NCBI GenBank assembly: GCA_022496185.1
Contig: WTXG01000002.1
Coordinates: 496,001-560,000, forward strand
Length of the DNA stretch: 64,000 nt
Reading direction: 5' to 3'
Origin: Multifurca ochricompacta
Lineage: Eukaryota; Basidiomycota; Agaricomycetes; Russulales; Russulaceae
The notes under the pieces: model-generated
The model's database searches: none
The model's input: the letters and a program-made list of their open reading frames with translations, nothing else
Told to the model about the DNA's origin: nothing
Translations under genes and position numbers: made by a program
Shown: one piece after another, positions 60,466 through 64,000 of the stretch
How positions within the stretch are numbered: the first letter of the stretch is position 1
Layout of the letters: each line of letters begins with the position of its first letter

Positions 60466-63400
60466 ATGGCAGACGAGAAACTGGGAAGTGTCTCAGGACC
60501 TATCCTGGCCAATCAAGAGACCATAGCGACCAACAACTGTGCCAAATTCAGAGTCAATCGGATTATCAAATATATCATTTCAGTCGGCCTTCTCTTGTTC
60601 TTCCTCCACAGGTGGCTGTTCCCGTTAGCCCCCCACTACACCCTATTCAGCGGAGCATCTCCGCATACCTATTCTTGTATTCGTGATCAATACGCATGGG
60701 CTATCGATGCGTTTGCTCCCAAAAACCCAACGTTCCCACCGGCCAATTGGCTGAGAATTTCTTCCTGCAAGCGCTTCTCTAGTTCTCATGCACCTCCCAA
60801 TCCTGATAAATCGCCTTTAGGACCATACCGAACTCAGCTAGTGCCATCGTCACGTCTCGTAAATATGCTACAAAACCCCACCTTGCCGGTTCAGACGGAG
60901 ATCTGCTCACTGCCAAGTATTTCCTCGAACTTCTTCAGCACGAGCTCTCCATTCCGAAAAGCATTGGGGACCCAATTTACCCTGCTGGCTCAGAGGCGTC
61001 ACGTAACGCGACACTCTCCATCACGAATCTGACGGAGCCAACTGCCTGGATCGACGTATATTACCCCGTTCTTAACACTCCTCTAGATAGGAGCCTCGAG
61101 ATTCTGGGAGATGACGGCAATGCGGTGTGGAAGGCACAGCTTGAAGAGATTGGCGATGAACTCGACAGCGATGCATACACTTACGCTGAATCTGTCGGTG
61201 CCTGGCATGGACTTAGCAGAGATGGTGAGGCTGAAGGTAGACTCATTTATGCAAACTATGGCCGGAAGAGCGACTACGATGAACTGGTCAGGAAAGGTGG
61301 AGTCACTTCACCACGGTTACTTTTCCCGGTACAACTAACGTCCCCCAGGTGTCGATTTCACTGGCGCAATCGTGCTCGTACGATATGGTGGTGTTTTCCG
61401 CGGACTGAAAGTGAGCACCAGTACAGCTCAATACTATTCCATCCATTACTCATCCCTCATTGACACATAGGTCAAGGGGGCGCAAGAGCTTGGGGCGGCC
61501 GGTGTTCTGATCTATTCCGATCCTCGGGATGATGGCACTGTCACAGAGAAGAATGGCTACGCCCCGTGAGCTCTATTTTCAAGATTTCACGTACTGTACA
61601 TATAAATACCTCAATAGTTATCCTCACGGCCCCGCTCGCAACCCAACGTCTGTCCAACGTGGTTCCGTTCAATTCCTCTCGATCTATCCGGGAGACCCAA
61701 CGACCCCTGGTTACCCTTCTTATGAGAACAGCACACGCACGAATGGCTCAAACATTCCAAACATCCCAAGCTTACCTATATCGTGGGCAAATGCAAAGGT
61801 TTTACTCGAGGAAATCGAGGGCAAGAACAGGCCAGTCAAGCTCGCTAACCATGGTAATTGTTGGCACTCCAGTTACATGTGTAGTCTTATTCGCCATCCC
61901 CACAGTTGACACCAAAGTCACGCCTATCTGGAACCCAATTGGCGTAATCCCTGGACATATCAAGGATGAGGTTGTCCTTGTTGGCAATCACAGGGATGGT
62001 GCGTGTAGTAGCTCTGACGACTTCTCAACTGAGCGCGTTGTGTTTCATGTGCAGCCTGGGTTCTGGGTGCCGTTGACCCCAGTTCAGGGACTGTCTCTGT
62101 TCACGAGCTTGTCCGTGGTTTGGGCGCTCTACTCAGAGAAGGCTGGAAGCCATTAAGGACGATTGTCATTGCTAGTTGGGACGCGGAAGAGGTATGCTCC
62201 TCTTGTCATTCTTCAGATATCCTCGACATTATTTACCGCAGTACGGCCTCATTGGGAGCACTGAGTGGGGTGAAGACTTCGCGGAATGGATTCAAAAGCA
62301 CGTTGTTGCTTATATCAACCTCGACTCCTCAGTGTCTGGCTCCAGATTTGGGGCTGCAGCTTCCCCTTTGCTGGCTCATTTCATTCGCAAGACAGCCAAA
62401 GATTTACCCCACCCAACCGATCCCAAGCGCACTCTTTGGGATGCCACTGCGGACATTGGTCAACTTTTTGGCGAGCATGACAATGTTGAGTCTTTGAGCA
62501 CGGAAATCGAAACCCAGGCCACCGTTGATAGCGTTGGAGTCAGACCTCTGGGATCAGGAAGTGATTACACTGTCTTTTTGCAACGCCTTGGGGTGCATTT
62601 GTCTTTTTACTCTCATTGCCGAGTACTTAAGGATCATCTAGGTCGCAAGCATGGATACTGGTGGATTCACGAGCACCCGCTCTGATCCCGTCTATCATTA
62701 TCATTCCGTCTATGACTCTGAGAGATGGCAGGAAGTTTATGCCGATCCCGGTTTCGTGAAGCATGTATGAGCGGCGCATTCAGCAAGGGACCATGCACTG
62801 ATTCTTTCATTTTAGGTCGCCGTGGCGAAGAACTTGGGTTTACAGACGCTCCGCCTTGCGAGCGCCCTGGTGCTGCCCTTCAACACAACACATTATGCCT
62901 TCGAATTGGAGAACTATCTGGACAAGTCGGTAACACTTTCCTAAGTGTACTAGTATTTTTCACTTTTTTTTTGGTAGGGTTCAAGGTTTAGCTGCGGCCC
63001 ATTCCACAGCCGTCAATCTCACACCTCTTCGTGCCTCCATCAAATCCCTGCAGTTTGCCAGTCTGAAGCTCGATGCTGAAAAGTTTGCGGCGGAGCGCGT
63101 TCTTAAACGCATTCTCCGTAAGTGGCGCAAGCGCCATAACCGCGGGCTTAAGCGAAAGGGTAGCTGCTTGAAACGCTTCATTCGCCGCCTTAAGGGTCTC
63201 TTTACCGCGGACATTCACGAATTATATATGTCTGAACTAACACCTGCAAATAGTAAAGTGGCTCAACCAGGGTAGGTAGGGCACCGGCGTGGATTCAGGA
63301 ACAGCTCGAGAAGAAAGGGGAAGACAGAGGGGAGCACGGCCTTAATGACGATGACAAGGCCAAAGTTGAAGACAGAAAATGGCCTCAACTCCCTCTACCT

Positions 63401-63800
63401 CATGGACCAAAGCTTCCTCATCACCCACACTGGCCACATCGTAAGCCGCACCACCTGCCGTACAAATTCATCGAAGCTGTGAAGGCGGTGCGCAAGATAA
63501 ACCAAAAATTGGCTTCTTTCGAGGGTGGATTTATTCACGAGGAAGGCATCAAGGATCGTGAATGGTACAGACATCTGGGGGTTGCGCCGGGCAAGTGGCT
63601 TGGTACGGGTTTACTTGATGCATGGTGACCGTCGATGAAGAAACTAATTCACGTTGCACGTTGAATCAGGGTATGGAGCGACGACACTTCCAGCTCTCAC
63701 TGAGGCGATAACGATTGAGAATAATGTTACGCTTGCCAATTATGAAGTTAACCGATTGAAGGAAGCTGTAGACAAGATAGCAGCTACTTTACGCGCTTGA
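60466..63800 (+). CDS. M28 metallopeptidase, glutamate carboxypeptidase II-like, type II membrane protein
   Basis: Zinc peptidase of the PSMA/Vps70 kind. A cytosolic leader ([18 protein letters not shown] onward) precedes one transmembrane helix at about residues 35-55 ([15 protein letters not shown]). The protease-associated insert follows ([20 protein letters not shown]). The catalytic domain keeps all five zinc ligands: GNHRDAW (H), GAVDPSSG (D), DAEEYGL (E), NLDSSVSG (D) and [10 protein letters not shown] (H). The transferrin-receptor-like dimerisation domain carries an unusual Lys/Arg-rich segment and a His/Pro-rich segment (63080-63200, 63380-63480). About nine introns. The frame breaks near 60747-60751 and the N-terminal exons before 60860 are uncertain. 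Confidence 0.88.
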
Positions 63801-63906
63801 ATCTTGATTTGATTTGGAATGTAAATTTATCTTGGAATTTTGGAATTAAGACAACGTGAGCTGATGAAACCAAAACCAATCTCTACTCTACACTCTACTC
63901 CCTTAA

Positions 63907-63934
63907 CAACCAACCAACCAACCAACCAACCAAC
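63907..63934. repeat. (AACC)n microsatellite
   Basis: About seven tetranucleotide units after the peptidase stop, close to the window end. Probably promoter or 3' flank of the next gene. Confidence 0.85.
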
Positions 63935-64000
63935 TTCACCTCCTCGCTGGTTCGAGTCGAGGGTAAACACCTTTATCAACCAATTTACTATACAATGGGC

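Noticed and set aside
63940..64000. tRNA B-box-like GGTTCGAGTC at the window end
   Set aside because: No A box at the right distance and no acceptor stem; probably chance.

Overview
The window is nuclear DNA of a filamentous basidiomycete, most likely an agaricomycete mushroom-forming fungus. The reasons are about 30 densely packed genes on both strands, many GT-AG introns of roughly 48-65 nt per gene (a few GC-AG), no operons, and a gene set (SRA-YDG reader, class I HDAC, NCS2 purine permease, formin, CST subunit STN1, fungal complex I subunits) that is wholly fungal. There are no rRNA or tRNA genes, no CRISPR array, and no recognisable transposon or viral block. Most genes do not appear as one long ORF; they were rebuilt by joining exons at splice sites and following known family motifs, so exon borders are approximate unless stated.

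Layout. 1-5.4 kb, chromatin and transcription: CDK8/SSN3 (minus, cut by the window start), a HOS2-type histone deacetylase (plus), an SRA-YDG reader (plus). 5.8-16 kb: purine permease, NUP42-type nucleoporin (minus), MLH3 mismatch-repair endonuclease, an RTC3/SBDS-like small protein with a 4-nt microexon, and a nucleoside hydrolase. 16-28 kb, minus strand: a long formin, MCM6, a cytochrome P450. 28.4-29.7 kb is gene-poor. 29.7-38.6 kb: mitochondrial-type methionine aminopeptidase, a two-domain dual-specificity phosphatase, mitochondrial methionyl-tRNA synthetase, and a UBA-TPR-J auxilin. 38.8-51 kb: STN1, TMA22/DENR, several conserved but unnamed proteins, an alpha/beta hydrolase, and a WW-domain protein. 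51-55.6 kb is a mitochondrial cluster: NDUFA1, lipoate ligase AIM22, NDUFA8 (easily missed because its exons are short) and NDUFAF3, interrupted by one small unknown gene. 55.6-63.8 kb: SWC4/DMAP1, glycogen branching enzyme, and an M28 glutamate-carboxypeptidase-II-like peptidase.

How the genes relate. There is no biosynthetic cluster or mobile system. Two functional groupings stand out: three complex I genes plus lipoate ligase within about 4.5 kb, and CDK8, HDAC and SRA reader side by side. Genes are tightly packed: MCM6 and the formin are about 61 bp apart, and SWC4 and NDUFAF3 start codons only 44 bp apart.

An overriding quality signal: in at least 20 places a conserved protein continues only if one base is added back, nearly always in a run of the same base, including in MCM6 and SWC4, which are essential in yeast. 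The same one-base loss across unrelated housekeeping genes points to deletion errors in the assembly rather than pseudogenes.
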